Assembly: GCA_001816835.1 (NCBI GenBank)
Contig: MHDB01000017.1
Coordinates: forward strand, 1 to 23,503
Length of the DNA stretch: 23,503 nt
Source: Candidatus Woykebacteria bacterium RIFCSPLOWO2_01_FULL_43_14
GTDB taxonomy: Bacteria > Patescibacteriota > Microgenomatia > Woykebacterales > 2-01-FULL-43-14
Direction: 5' to 3'
Part shown: piece by piece, positions 1 to 7,694 of the stretch
Position numbering within the stretch: the stretch's first letter is position 1
How the letters are laid out: the number at the start of each line of letters is the position of its first letter
Made by a program: the position numbers and the translations under genes
Notes under the pieces: generated by a model
The model's database searches: none
The model's input: the letters and a program-made list of their open reading frames with translations, nothing else
Told to the model about the DNA's origin: nothing

Positions 1-1
1 G

Positions 2-133
2 TTGATATTAACTAAGACTAGAAGGTTTGGTCAGACCGTACCTTTTGGACCATTTTTAGTTATTGGTTCCCTGATCGCTTATCTTTGGGGAAGCCAAATA
101 TTTAGTTGGTACCTTAATCTTACTGCCAAATGA
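2..133 (+). CDS. pilD: Prepilin peptidase (type IV), C-terminal end, partial
   Basis: Only the last 43 codons are in the window, in the frame that ends with TGA at 131-133. The residues read PFGPFLVIGSLIAYLWG and then a short hydrophobic tail. Family knowledge: 'PFGPFL' followed by a small-residue membrane helix is the conserved end of A24 prepilin peptidases, the membrane aspartic proteases that cut prepilins after the leader glycine and N-methylate the new end. The catalytic GxGD region would lie upstream, outside the window. The gene immediately precedes five prepilins, which fits the assignment. It could also be a PulO/ComC-type paralogue; these are the same enzyme family. Confidence 0.8.
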   Translation: MILTKTRRFGQTVPFGPFLVIGSLIAYLWGSQIFSWYLNLTAK

Positions 134-230
134 CACACTATAGAACACAAAATTTAAATACTCTAAAATTTAGTCTATTTGCTAACCACTTATCTCAAAT
201 TTCACTTTTAGATTTTAATTCAATATACGT

Positions 231-237
231 AAGGAGG
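231..237 (+). promoter_or_regulatory. Shine-Dalgarno of first prepilin
   Basis: A perfect AAGGAGG lies 5 nt before the ATG at 243. The 109-nt gap after pilD is AT-rich. No convincing -35/-10 pair was found in it, so the pilins may be read from an upstream promoter. Confidence 0.75.
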
Positions 238-242
238 CTTAG

Positions 243-680
243 ATGCAAAGTTTAGTCCAGAACCAAAAGGGTTTTACCTTAGTGGAGCTGCTAATTGTAA
301 TTACAGTAGTGGGTATTTTGTCCTCGGCAATTATTTCTGGTATGAATCCGGGCAAAAGATTTCGTGAGGCTAGGGACTCTCAACGGAAAGGCATAGTCCA
401 AGTTGTTGGTTCAGGGATGGAAGTTTGTTACACATCAAATGGTGGTAGTTACACCACACCTGACAACTGTGCGAGCTTAGCGGAACTGGCAACCAAGAAC
501 TACGTTAAGGTGAACTATACGGGTTATGTGGTCTACGGGGCGCCGAGCGGTGCGGATGAGTATACCATTGCCAATACTGGTTGTGTCGCTGCCAAGCTCG
601 AAGAACCAATTGGTTCTAACACTCACTGGAAATATACTACCACTTCTGGTCAGGCTCAGGCTGCCACTTCAGGTTGCTAA
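243..680 (+). CDS. Type IV prepilin (major-pilin-like), 145 aa
   Basis: A class III signal is visible: a short leader ending KG (Gly10), then F-T-L-V-E with Glu at mature position +5, then a hydrophobic helix of about 20 residues. In this family PilD cuts after the glycine, and the helix packs into the core of the pilus fibre while the C-terminal globular part is exposed. The mature protein has four cysteines, including one at the very C terminus, typical of disulfide-stapled pilins. A strong SD supports the start. The next prepilin begins 6 nt after the stop, so the two are translated from one mRNA. Whether this is the major pilin or a minor one cannot be read from sequence; first position and the best SD favour major. 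Confidence 0.85.
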   Translation: MQSLVQNQKGFTLVELLIVITVVGILSSAIISGMNPGKRFREARDSQRKGIVQVVGSGMEVCYTSNGGSYTTPDNCASLAELATKNYVKVNYTGYVVYGAPSGADEYTIANTGCVAAKLEEPIGSNTHWKYTTTSGQAQAATSGC

Positions 681-686
681 AAGCCT

Positions 687-1142
687 ATGGAACAGTCAAC
701 AAAGAAGAGATCTAGTCAGGTTGGATTTACACTAGTCGAAATAATGATCGTGGTAGCTATGATTGGCTTACTTGCCTCTTTTGGTTATAGTAGCTATGCT
801 CAGATCCAAAGCCAAGGCACTGACTCGAAGCGAAAAACAGATCTTGGTCAAGTCAAATCCTCACTTGAACTGTATTACAGTGTAAAAAATCAGTATCCAG
901 CATCTATTACCTGGGGAAGTCCTGTTTGGCTAGAGGGAGCTTACACTTATATGAAGCCAGTTCCCCAAGACCCAAAATTTGGTTTGGGTTCTCAACCCAA
1001 TTATTGCTACACTACATCAGGAAGCCCCCCTAGTAGCTATACTCTTTATGCCAATCTTGAAAATAGCAATGATAAAGATATAAAAACGACTGCTACTTGT
1101 CTAGGAAAAAACTACAATTACTATATCACAAGTCCGTTTTAG
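687..1142 (+). CDS. Type IV prepilin, 151 aa
   Basis: The leader ends VG (Gly13), followed by FTLVEIMIVVAMIG with Glu at +5. The usual basic residue just before the glycine is replaced by Val, although the leader carries several Lys/Arg. The residues after the helix (DSKRKTDLGQVKSSLELYY, then an NQYP motif) match the GspG/pilin fold, in which the long helix leads into a 'LELY...YP' segment. It has two cysteines close together. It lies between two other prepilins in an apparent operon. It is a structural pilin or pseudopilin subunit of the same fibre. Confidence 0.85.
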   Translation: MEQSTKKRSSQVGFTLVEIMIVVAMIGLLASFGYSSYAQIQSQGTDSKRKTDLGQVKSSLELYYSVKNQYPASITWGSPVWLEGAYTYMKPVPQDPKFGLGSQPNYCYTTSGSPPSSYTLYANLENSNDKDIKTTATCLGKNYNYYITSPF

Positions 1143-1188
1143 GTCTCGGTTATATTGCTTAGGATTGGTTTTATGTTAAATTTAGACT

Positions 1189-1776
1189 ATGACAACTGCC
1201 CTAACACGTTTCTTTAGTATTTTCTGTTATCTCGATACGTTTCCAAAGAAAGGTTTTACTTTAATTGAAGTTCTCCTTACCATGATGATCCTAGCTTCTT
1301 TATCAGCACTGACCTTTGCCGGTTTTTCAAGTATTTCCAAGGGGCAGTTACTTAAAGATGCTACTGGTCAGGTCAAATCTAACTTGAGATACATCCAGAA
1401 CCAGGCAGTGAGCGGTGTCAAACCGAGCGGTTGTAGCTTAGAGTTACTTGAGTCATATAGAGTAGTCATTAATAGTGCTTCTGGAGTATTAGACTCATCT
1501 GTGCTATGTGGGGAAGTTACGGTGGCTCTTGTTTCCCAAACACTTCCAAGTAATGTTTTCTTCCGAGCAATTTATCTAAATAGCGCTCAAGTTTCTAGCC
1601 TAGACGTGAGGTTTTTGCCAAACGGCCAAACTGAATTTTATGACTCCGGTACTAAAGTTACAAGCATAAATTCAGTTTATCTGGAAGTGGTTTATGGATC
1701 GTCGACCTCGTCTGGGGAAGTTTACAGAATTTATCTAACGTCTGATGGTGGTATATATGAAACTAACCCAAGCTAA
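1189..1776 (+). CDS. Prepilin/pseudopilin, GspH/FimT-like, 195 aa
   Basis: The leader is unusually long (22 residues) and ends KKG, then FTLIEVLLTMMIL with Glu at +5. The rest, with a VKSNLRYIQNQAVSG segment and a beta-rich C-terminal half, resembles GspH/FimT minor pilins that prime fibre assembly at the tip. No clear SD precedes the ATG at 1189. A later start would have to lie close to the cleavage site, and no better ATG is seen. The 3' end overlaps the next prepilin, which suggests coupled translation. Confidence 0.8.
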   Translation: MTTALTRFFSIFCYLDTFPKKGFTLIEVLLTMMILASLSALTFAGFSSISKGQLLKDATGQVKSNLRYIQNQAVSGVKPSGCSLELLESYRVVINSASGVLDSSVLCGEVTVALVSQTLPSNVFFRAIYLNSAQVSSLDVRFLPNGQTEFYDSGTKVTSINSVYLEVVYGSSTSSGEVYRIYLTSDGGIYETNPS

Positions 1777-2332
1777 AAGTCATTACATAAGCAATAAAGG
1801 TGCTCTTTTACTCGAGGTTTTGACCGCTTTGGGTATCGGGGCCATACTCGTGGCCGCCCTTACCCAACTAGGAGTTAAGTCTTTGAGAGAGAGCACTATT
1901 TCGCAGCGGCGAAGTAGCTTAACTAGGTTGGCTCAGCAGGGTATAGAAGCTGTTAGAAGTATTCGGGATCAAAATATTCGTGGCGCTTTTATTGATACTT
2001 CTTGCAGTCTTGTGGTCAACCCAAGTAATGATCCTTATGCTGATGTGCCTACTTGTAATGAGTGGGTTGATGTTTGGCGTTGGGAATACCCCACGCCGAG
2101 CACGTTTCGTCTGAGTGCGCCCAATGAGTCTTTGGGCAATACATTTTGGGTGATGAGCAGTAGCAGTGACCCTGAAATATTAGACAACATCAGTCGTTTG
2201 GTGACTATATCTGAACTTACGCCGGCCGACCCAAAAATCAAAAAAGTAACCGTTAAGGCCTACTTTACCGATGGCACTAACACCTACACTTCCGAGCAAA
2301 CGACTTATCTGAGAAAGCTCCCTGGTAGTTAG
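1757..2332 (+). CDS. Minor prepilin, PilV/GspI-like, 191 aa
   Basis: The leader ends NKG, and the mature protein starts A-L-L-L-E-V, so residue +1 is Ala instead of Phe while Glu +5 is kept. The helix continues LTALGIGAILVAAL. A conserved-looking AQQGIEAVRSIRDQN stretch after the helix is typical of PilV/GspI-type minor pilins ('ARQLIEEVRSIRD'-like). I prefer ATG 1757, which has GGTGGT about 5 nt upstream; an in-frame ATG at 1745 would add four residues to the leader. The start lies inside the previous gene (20-nt overlap), indicating translational coupling. Three cysteines may form a disulfide. Confidence 0.8.
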   Translation: MKLTQAKSHYISNKGALLLEVLTALGIGAILVAALTQLGVKSLRESTISQRRSSLTRLAQQGIEAVRSIRDQNIRGAFIDTSCSLVVNPSNDPYADVPTCNEWVDVWRWEYPTPSTFRLSAPNESLGNTFWVMSSSSDPEILDNISRLVTISELTPADPKIKKVTVKAYFTDGTNTYTSEQTTYLRKLPGS

Positions 2333-2334
2333 AT

Positions 2335-2886
2335 ATGATCATAAAGAATTCCATGTTAAGACAAAAAGGTTTTACTCTGATAGAAGTACTTATCGCAATT
2401 GGTATTATTGTCGCGATCAGTGGTGTAGCAGGAGACACGTTCTTTAGTGTTTATCGGAATTATACTAAGGCCAATCTGACTCTTGAGGCTAAACAGCAAG
2501 GTAACAGCGTGCTATCTTTAGCGGAGAAAAGTCTAAGGGACGCTCTAAATGTGTCAACTATTAGTAGTCAGGTATTACAAGTAACAAAGAGACCCAATAT
2601 TTATGAGGAAATTGGTTGTGTGTCAGGTAGCGCGAGTACTAATGGTTACATTTATAGTAAAGTTGGGAGTGCTAGTTCACCCGAATCGAAGCTAACAAAT
2701 GACGATTTAAGATCAGGTGTTAATGTCAAAAACTGTGTTTTCAGTGTGGACTATGTTGCCGATAAACCAACTGTCAAGACGCTTAAAATCTATTTTGAAC
2801 TGACTCAATCCGTAAGCGCACCTAGTCGTGTAGAGTTCCAAAGTTCGATCCCGTTTGAACTCACACTTGTACTAAGGAACCAGTAG
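2335..2886 (+). CDS. Minor prepilin, PilW/GspJ-like, 183 aa
   Basis: The leader ends QKG (Gly12), followed by FTLIEVLIAIGIIVAISG with Glu +5. Two cysteines (IGCVSG and KNCVF) are spaced as in a disulfide loop. The start is 2 nt after the stop of the previous prepilin, and the gene is the last of the five-pilin array. By position and size it resembles the GspJ/PilW class, which forms the tip complex with GspI and GspH homologues. The assignment to that subclass is an inference from gene order and length. Confidence 0.8.
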   Translation: MIIKNSMLRQKGFTLIEVLIAIGIIVAISGVAGDTFFSVYRNYTKANLTLEAKQQGNSVLSLAEKSLRDALNVSTISSQVLQVTKRPNIYEEIGCVSGSASTNGYIYSKVGSASSPESKLTNDDLRSGVNVKNCVFSVDYVADKPTVKTLKIYFELTQSVSAPSRVEFQSSIPFELTLVLRNQ

Positions 2887-2917
2887 GTGCTCTTAGACTA
2901 GGACATAACGAAATGTA

Positions 2918-2946
2918 TTGCTCCATTAGTTAAGTTCTGATATTAT
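2918..2946 (+). promoter_or_regulatory. Promoter of pilM-pilN-pilO
   Basis: A -35-like TTGCTC and a -10 TATTAT are separated by exactly 17 nt, with TG just upstream of the -10 (TGATATTAT, extended type). Transcription would start near 2953, before the SD at 2961. This would let the inner-membrane assembly genes be expressed separately from the pilins. Confidence 0.55.
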
Positions 2947-2960
2947 TGATTAGATATATT

Positions 2961-2992
2961 AAGGAGGAAGGGTAAAAACCCTAAAACTAATG
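2961..2992 (+). promoter_or_regulatory. pilM SD separated from ATG by a small hairpin
   Basis: A perfect AAGGAGG (2961-2967) lies 22 nt from the ATG at 2990, too far for normal initiation. Between them is the inverted repeat AGGGT-AAAA-ACCCT (2969-2982). Folding it would leave about 8 unpaired nt between the SD and ATG. No in-frame start codon lies nearer to the SD. Confidence 0.5.
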
Positions 2993-4039
2993 CCTGCTCA
3001 AAACACTTTTGGCCTAGATATTGGTACATCAACTACCAAGTTAATTCAGCTTAATAAAAACGGTGATAAGTTTGATCTTATTGCCCATGGAATTATTAGT
3101 TCACCGCCTCGAGCTTTGGCTTCAGAAGCTATAGAAGATCAAGAGGAACTCTCGGAAGTACTCAAAAGATTGGTTGACGAAGCCAGACCGACTACCAAAA
3201 ATGTTGTAACAGCTCTTCCTGAGTCTCAGATATTTACCCGAGTTATTGATATGCCTTTATTGTCTGAGTCAGAGCTAGCCTCGGCTCTAAAATGGGAAGC
3301 TGAACAGTACGTTCCCCTACCCCTAACCGATGTTGAGCTGGATTGGCAAATACTTGACCAAATTACTTCAACCGATGCCAAAAATCCAAAGATGGAAATA
3401 CTTCTCGTAGCTGCTCCAAAACTATTGGTGGAGAAATACATGAAGGTGCTGAATATGGTTGGTTTGAACCCTCTTAGTCTCGAGACCGAGCCGATAGCCT
3501 TAAATAGGTCTCTTCTGACCAGTGTTTCTTCTAGCCCGACAACGTTAATAATAAGTTTCGGAGCTTCCACAACCGATGTTTGTATTATTCGCTCCGGTAA
3601 GCTCACCTTTACACGCTCAATTTCCACTGGGGGTATAGCTTTGAGTCGTGCTGTGGCACAGGATTTAGGTTTTGAACTGAGTCAGGCTGAAGAATATAAG
3701 AAAACTTACGGTTTAGACGCAAGCCAACTTGAAGGTAAGGTCATGCAAAGCATTAAGCCTGTCTTCGACGTTGTGGTAAATGAAATAAGACGCGCTTTGG
3801 CCTATTACTTAGGTAAAAGACCAGATGATCCGATCAAAAGGGCTGTTGTTACTGGTGGGAGTGCCAAAATGCCCGGTTTGGTAGTGTATCTTGCCAATTC
3901 TTTAGGGGTGGAAGTCCAGATTGGTAATCCTTGGGAAAATATACTTTTGCCCCCGAGTAACAAACAAAAATTGATTGACCAGTCTGTAGAATATGCTACT
4001 TGTGTCGGATTGGCTATGCGAGAAGAGCAAGATGCCTAA
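2990..4039 (+). CDS. pilM: Type IV pilus assembly protein PilM, 349 aa
   Basis: The actin-like ATPase fold is visible: FGLDIGTSTTKLIQL at the N terminus (phosphate-1 loop), a middle ISFGASTTDVCIIRSG (phosphate-2 loop) and VVTGGSAKMPGLVVYL near residue 290 (adenosine motif). In type IV pili PilM is cytoplasmic, binds ATP and docks onto the N-terminal tail of PilN, linking the PilNO inner-membrane complex to the assembly motor. The stretch ALKWEAEQYVPLPL is typical of PilM. The length is normal for the family. pilN starts inside the last codons of this gene. Confidence 0.93.
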   Translation: MPAQNTFGLDIGTSTTKLIQLNKNGDKFDLIAHGIISSPPRALASEAIEDQEELSEVLKRLVDEARPTTKNVVTALPESQIFTRVIDMPLLSESELASALKWEAEQYVPLPLTDVELDWQILDQITSTDAKNPKMEILLVAAPKLLVEKYMKVLNMVGLNPLSLETEPIALNRSLLTSVSSSPTTLIISFGASTTDVCIIRSGKLTFTRSISTGGIALSRAVAQDLGFELSQAEEYKKTYGLDASQLEGKVMQSIKPVFDVVVNEIRRALAYYLGKRPDDPIKRAVVTGGSAKMPGLVVYLANSLGVEVQIGNPWENILLPPSNKQKLIDQSVEYATCVGLAMREEQDA

Positions 4040-4571
4040 GAAACAGATAAACCTGATTCCTAAAACAAGCGAAACTGAGATCAAGGAGCAGTCTCAAAAA
4101 AGGAAATTTCGAGTTTTTTCGATTGTGGTCCTTATCCTAGTTATACTTTTGATGGCCTTTTTTTATCTCGTCGAAGCATATCTCAATTTGAGTATCGCGT
4201 CAGTTAAGGATCAGAATGCCAGAAGTACCGCCACCCTAAAAGGGCTAAATGAGAACGAGAGCGTCTTGAGAGGGATTGAGGCTAAACTAATAAGGTATCG
4301 AGCAATCCAGAGTGAGTACCCAGAGTACCCGAGACTATTCAAAATGGTTTCCGATGCCTCGCTAGGCCTTGTTGACATTTTGGGAGTCGTTGTGGAAAAG
4401 GACCACTCAATGGAAATAACTGTTGAATCTGTAGATAAAAGCGCAATGGCTAGTTTTCTAGGAGTCTTTAATACACTTGCTCTGAAAAACAATTTTCGAG
4501 AAACTCAAATAAAAGAACTTAACGCTCAACCCCAAAAATCGTATAAGATTATTCTTAGTTTTAGGTGGTGA
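4032..4571 (+). CDS. pilN: Type IV pilus assembly protein PilN, 179 aa
   Basis: It starts MPKKQINLIPK, close to the 'INLLP' tail by which PilN binds PilM. It continues with a basic segment, one membrane helix (about residues 28-50) and a periplasmic coiled-coil plus ferredoxin-like part. I chose ATG 4032 because it overlaps the pilM stop and puts the INLIP motif at the N terminus; a longer in-frame version from 3993 would run through pilM. PilN and PilO form the inner-membrane alignment dimer. The sequence is weakly conserved beyond the N terminus, so the call relies also on position. Confidence 0.85.
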   Translation: MPKKQINLIPKTSETEIKEQSQKRKFRVFSIVVLILVILLMAFFYLVEAYLNLSIASVKDQNARSTATLKGLNENESVLRGIEAKLIRYRAIQSEYPEYPRLFKMVSDASLGLVDILGVVVEKDHSMEITVESVDKSAMASFLGVFNTLALKNNFRETQIKELNAQPQKSYKIILSFRW

Positions 4572-4574
4572 TGG

Positions 4575-5291
4575 ATGCTTAATTTTTTCAGGTCAAACAC
4601 GACTGTCAAAAGTGAAATGGAGCGACTCAGGGGTCGTTCTAAGTACTTCCTGCCAATGCTCAGTGTTACACTTTTTGGTCTTGCCGCATCCCTTGTGTTT
4701 GTGCCCAAGTTTTCTGAATTGACTGGTTTGAAGCTGGTTTTAGATCAAGAACATGCAACTAAGAAGAGTTTAGAGCAAAAAAACAGTGATCTGTCCTCGA
4801 TAGATTTATTAGGTAAGAAAAACGACCTGGCTTCTCTAACTTACCTTTTACCAGACGAGGAGGACTTAACATCCTTGATCTTGGGTGTGACTAGGCTATC
4901 TCAAGGTGAGGGTTTGGCTGTAACTGATTTGAAACTTGATCTAAAAGCTAAGTCAAATTTTTCAGTAAAGTTTGGGTTTGACGTAAAAGGTTCCTATCCC
5001 GCGATCCAAAACCTAGTTTTAAAACTTCCCCAGATAAAAAGGATGTATATCCCAGATAAGTTTGAGCTTCGTTATCTAGGATCTGACCAGGGATATGTAG
5101 CCTCTGTATCTCTATCAGCTCCTTTTGCCCCCCTGCCAAAGGATTTAGGCGAAGCCACAAGTGCGATTCGAGATTACACGGAAGAGGAAAAGAAATTAGT
5201 CGACACAATAGCGACCTTCCCAGTTTATATAGACACCCTAGTTCAAGATGAAACTACGACGCCTGCTACCAAGATTAACCCCTTTGAGTAG
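4575..5291 (+). CDS. pilO: Type IV pilus assembly protein PilO-like, 238 aa
   Basis: A short cytoplasmic N terminus is followed by one membrane helix (about residues 27-47), then a heptad-rich stretch (LKLVLDQEHATKKSLEQKNS) and a C-terminal globular part. This is the PilO architecture, the partner of PilN in the inner membrane. It follows pilN by 3 nt. Its last 17 nt overlap the end of trmD on the other strand (tail to tail), and no terminator is visible between the two operons. The assignment rests on topology and order; residue-level identity is low. Confidence 0.75.
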   Translation: MLNFFRSNTTVKSEMERLRGRSKYFLPMLSVTLFGLAASLVFVPKFSELTGLKLVLDQEHATKKSLEQKNSDLSSIDLLGKKNDLASLTYLLPDEEDLTSLILGVTRLSQGEGLAVTDLKLDLKAKSNFSVKFGFDVKGSYPAIQNLVLKLPQIKRMYIPDKFELRYLGSDQGYVASVSLSAPFAPLPKDLGEATSAIRDYTEEEKKLVDTIATFPVYIDTLVQDETTTPATKINPFE

Positions 5292-5997
5292 GTTGCTGCT
5301 TTATCAGGTCAGGACGATTTTTCTTGGTTTTCTCCAAAGATTTCTCAAGACGCCACTCTTTGATTTTTTGATGATCGCCAGAAACTAGGATTGAGGGTAC
5401 CTTTTGGCCATCATACTCAGCTGGTTGAGTATACTGTGGATACTCTAATAATTTGTATTTGCCTTCAGGGGTGTCGTAGTCTTCAAAAGACTCCTCAGTT
5501 GAAGATTCGGGGTCCCCTAGCGCGCCTGGTAGCAATCTGGTTATGGAGTCAATGACAACAAGAGCGGGTATCTCACCGCCACTAAGTACGTAGTTGCCGA
5601 TTGATAACTCTTCATCAACGTAAGGCAATATTCGTTCATCTACCCCCTCGTAGTGACCACAGATGAGGATAAGTCGTTTACTTTTTGATAGCTCTTTAGC
5701 CTTTTCTTGGGAATAGTTTTTACCAGAGCTACTGAGTAAGATTATACGTGTTGATGATGTCTCCTGATCAATCAGTAGGCTTTGTAAGGCCTTATGGAGT
5801 ACGTCGACCTTAATAACCATACCTGGACCACCACCAAACGGTTTATCATCCACTGTTTTGTGGGTATCTGTAGAGAAGTCCCTGATGTTTACGACATTTA
5901 TGTTCAGAATGTGTTTGTCTAGACTGCGTTTTAAAATACTATAGTTAAGGGAATCAATAAAAGCTTGCGGAAATAGAGTTAGAATATCAATCTGCAT
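5275..5997 (-). CDS. trmD: tRNA (guanine37-N1)-methyltransferase TrmD, 240 aa
   Basis: TrmD methylates G37 next to the anticodon using S-adenosylmethionine and prevents +1 frameshifting. Visible motifs are MQIDILTLFPQAF at the start, KPFGGGPGMV, the knot motif LICGHYEGVDERI and SGGEIPALVVIDSITRLLPG, all diagnostic of the SPOUT trefoil-knot enzyme. I chose ATG 5997 because it gives the canonical N terminus; a TTG 18 nt upstream (6015) is in frame and lies just after the khpA stop, so it remains possible. It is the last gene of the rpmF-nusB-acp-rnc-rpsP-khpA-trmD operon. Confidence 0.96.
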   Translation of the reverse strand: MQIDILTLFPQAFIDSLNYSILKRSLDKHILNINVVNIRDFSTDTHKTVDDKPFGGGPGMVIKVDVLHKALQSLLIDQETSSTRIILLSSSGKNYSQEKAKELSKSKRLILICGHYEGVDERILPYVDEELSIGNYVLSGGEIPALVVIDSITRLLPGALGDPESSTEESFEDYDTPEGKYKLLEYPQYTQPAEYDGQKVPSILVSGDHQKIKEWRLEKSLEKTKKNRPDLIKQQPTQRG

Positions 5998-6017
5998 TAG
6001 GTTAACGCTGACCAAGA

Positions 6018-6491
6018 CTACTTTTCTTCAGCCTTATCGGGCGAAGAATCTTCGGCGTCTTGATCTTTTTGGTCTTTTTGGTCTTTATCTTCCTTGGGCT
6101 CCGATTTGGAATCACCTAATTCCTCTGGCGCCTCTTCGTCTTTTGGTTTGTCAGCCTTTACTTCTTCTGGCTCCACTATGGAATCAGAGCTAGAATTAGA
6201 ATTCGTACCTGTATCCGAACCTGAGTTTGTCTCTGAGTCCTCTTTATCGACTCTATCTTGCTCAGTTAACTCAAGATTTACTTTTTTGTCTTGTTTGATT
6301 GCGGGGATTCGGATAATCGTACGAATGGACTTGATGACCTTACCCTCTTTGCCGATAATTTTACCCATGTCCTCAGGATCTACGGTTAAGGTAAAGTTTA
6401 GAGTACCTTCGCTATCAGTACTCTCGTCTAGTTTTACTTTTTCTGGGTGGTCTACTATTGAGTTAACTATATCTAGTAAAAGCTGTTTCAT
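6018..6491 (-). CDS. khpA: KH-domain RNA-binding protein KhpA with acidic tail, 157 aa
   Basis: Residues 1-78 form the single KH domain of the KhpA/YlqC family, with the RNA-binding loop GKIIGKEGKVIKSIR. In other bacteria this protein sits between rpsP and trmD and binds many RNAs, often with KhpB. Usual members are 75-80 aa. This one carries an extra tail of about 80 residues made almost only of Asp, Glu, Ser, Lys, Pro and Asn, with KDQKDQKDQ repeats, which is predicted to be disordered. AAGGAG before the ATG fits, and rpsP ends 12 nt upstream. Confidence 0.88.
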   Translation of the reverse strand: MKQLLLDIVNSIVDHPEKVKLDESTDSEGTLNFTLTVDPEDMGKIIGKEGKVIKSIRTIIRIPAIKQDKKVNLELTEQDRVDKEDSETNSGSDTGTNSNSSSDSIVEPEEVKADKPKDEEAPEELGDSKSEPKEDKDQKDQKDQDAEDSSPDKAEEK

Positions 6492-6503
6492 GTGTGACTC
6501 CTT

Positions 6504-6746
6504 TTAATGTCGCCCAGAGAAGTGGCGGTATAAACTTGATACTGTTTTGCTAGGTTTGGCGCCAACGCTGGTCCAGTAACTGTATCTATCCTTGTTTAGT
6601 TTAACTGAGGACGGTGATACTGTTGGATCGTAGAAACCCAACTCTTCGATATATTTACCATCTCTTTTTTCACGACTGTCAATTGCGACAATTCGGTATT
6701 TTGGTTGATTTTTTACTCCTAAACGAGTAAGTCTTAGTGTAACCAT
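6504..6746 (-). CDS. rpsP: 30S ribosomal protein bS16, 80 aa
   Basis: MVTLRLTRLGVKNQPKYRIVAID and the following DGKYIEELGFYDP are the signature of bS16, a small-subunit assembly protein. I chose ATG 6746, which gives the canonical N terminus. The open frame extends further upstream to 6833 but that part overlaps the end of rnc and looks like noise. It lies 13 nt after rnc. Confidence 0.96.
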   Translation of the reverse strand: MVTLRLTRLGVKNQPKYRIVAIDSREKRDGKYIEELGFYDPTVSPSSVKLNKDRYSYWTSVGAKPSKTVSSLYRHFSGRH

Positions 6747-6759
6747 AGCTTTGACTATT

Positions 6760-7455
6760 CTACCTGGTTTTCTGCCATTTTGCAAGCGCGGCTTTGGCTG
6801 CTTCCTGCTCCGCCTGTTGTTTACTTCGGCCAAAACCCTGAGCTACCAGCTCTTCACCGATGTAAACGCCAGTGGTGAACTCTTTCTCGTGGTCAGGACC
6901 CTCCTCTTTTATGATTCGGTAGAGCGGGGTCGCATTTTTTTCATCTTGAGACATTTCCTGAAATTTACTTTTGTAGTCCTTGTAAAGCTCTTTTTCGATG
7001 ATATCCTCAAGTTTAGGGAGTAAATACTTTTTCACAAACCCATCGGCTGCCTTTATTCCTAGATCAAGGTAAATAGACCCAAGCAGAGCCTCGAAAGTAT
7101 TGGCTAGGAGGTATTGCCTTACTCTCCCACCGGTAGCTTCCTCACCTCGGCTTAGGAAAAGGTATTCACCCAAACCCAACTCCTGAGCGATGTTAGATAG
7201 GATTTTGGCGTTAACGATAGACGCACGGAAATTAGTGAGGTCTCCTTCGGGATGGGAAGGGTATTTTTCAAAAAGATACTCCGAGACTACAAAAGAAAGA
7301 ACAGAGTCACCCAAAAACTCCAGCCTTTCGTTGTTGCCAATTTTTTCCTCTGAGTGCTCGTTGAGGTAAGAACGATGGATAAAGGCGTTTCGGAGTAGAT
7401 CTTTACTTTTAAATTCTAGGTTTAACTCTTGCTCAAGTTCGTTTAAAGGTTTCAT
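6760..7455 (-). CDS. rnc: Ribonuclease III, 231 aa
   Basis: RNase III cuts double-stranded RNA in rRNA precursors and mRNA leaders. The catalytic signature NNERLEFLGDSVLSFVV is intact (acidic residues for the two metal ions), and the second acidic cluster LANTFEALLGSIYLD is present. The C-terminal 65 residues form a dsRNA-binding domain ending GFGRSKQQAEQEAAKAAL. The length is normal. The stop of the upstream acp gene shares one base with this ATG (coordinate 7455), so translation is coupled. Confidence 0.96.
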   Translation of the reverse strand: MKPLNELEQELNLEFKSKDLLRNAFIHRSYLNEHSEEKIGNNERLEFLGDSVLSFVVSEYLFEKYPSHPEGDLTNFRASIVNAKILSNIAQELGLGEYLFLSRGEEATGGRVRQYLLANTFEALLGSIYLDLGIKAADGFVKKYLLPKLEDIIEKELYKDYKSKFQEMSQDEKNATPLYRIIKEEGPDHEKEFTTGVYIGEELVAQGFGRSKQQAEQEAAKAALAKWQKTR

Positions 7456-7694
7456 TAAAAGTTAACTCTTTCCGACACAAGTTCGTTTAGATCAGAAATT
7501 GTGTCTACTTTGGCTAGTTCCTCGCGTGGTAGATTTATTCCAAACTTATTTTCCACAGCAGTAATAATGTCCGCTATAGAAATGGGGTCAGAGTTTAGGT
7601 CTATACTAAAGTGGGAGTCCTCGTGTATATCCCCTTTTGGGACCCCAAGTTTTAGCGATACGATATTTATTAATTCTTCTAAGACGTTTGTCAT
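7455..7694 (-). CDS. Acyl-carrier-protein-like protein lacking the canonical serine, 79 aa
   Basis: Size, acidity, the four-helix pattern and the context next to rnc match acyl carrier protein. In ACPs the Asp-Ser-Leu motif at the start of helix II carries 4'-phosphopantetheine. Here the aligned stretch is DLNSDPISIADIITAVENKF, so Pro37 replaces the serine. Ser35 and Ser39 flank it but are off register. Either the protein is not pantetheinylated or it uses a shifted serine. No fatty-acid-synthesis gene is visible in the window. Four-base ATGA overlap with nusB. Confidence 0.75.
   Translation of the reverse strand: MTNVLEELINIVSLKLGVPKGDIHEDSHFSIDLNSDPISIADIITAVENKFGINLPREELAKVDTISDLNELVSERVNF

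Noticed and set aside
3226..3627. 133-codon minus-strand frame inside pilM
   Set aside because: Antisense shadow of a clearly coding gene; no recognisable product.
6094..6507. 137-codon plus-strand frame over khpA
   Set aside because: Serine-rich complement of the acidic tail of khpA; a shadow.
6747..6833. N-terminal extension of bS16
   Set aside because: The extension overlaps the end of rnc in another frame, and bS16 starts at MVTLRLTR in all families known to me.
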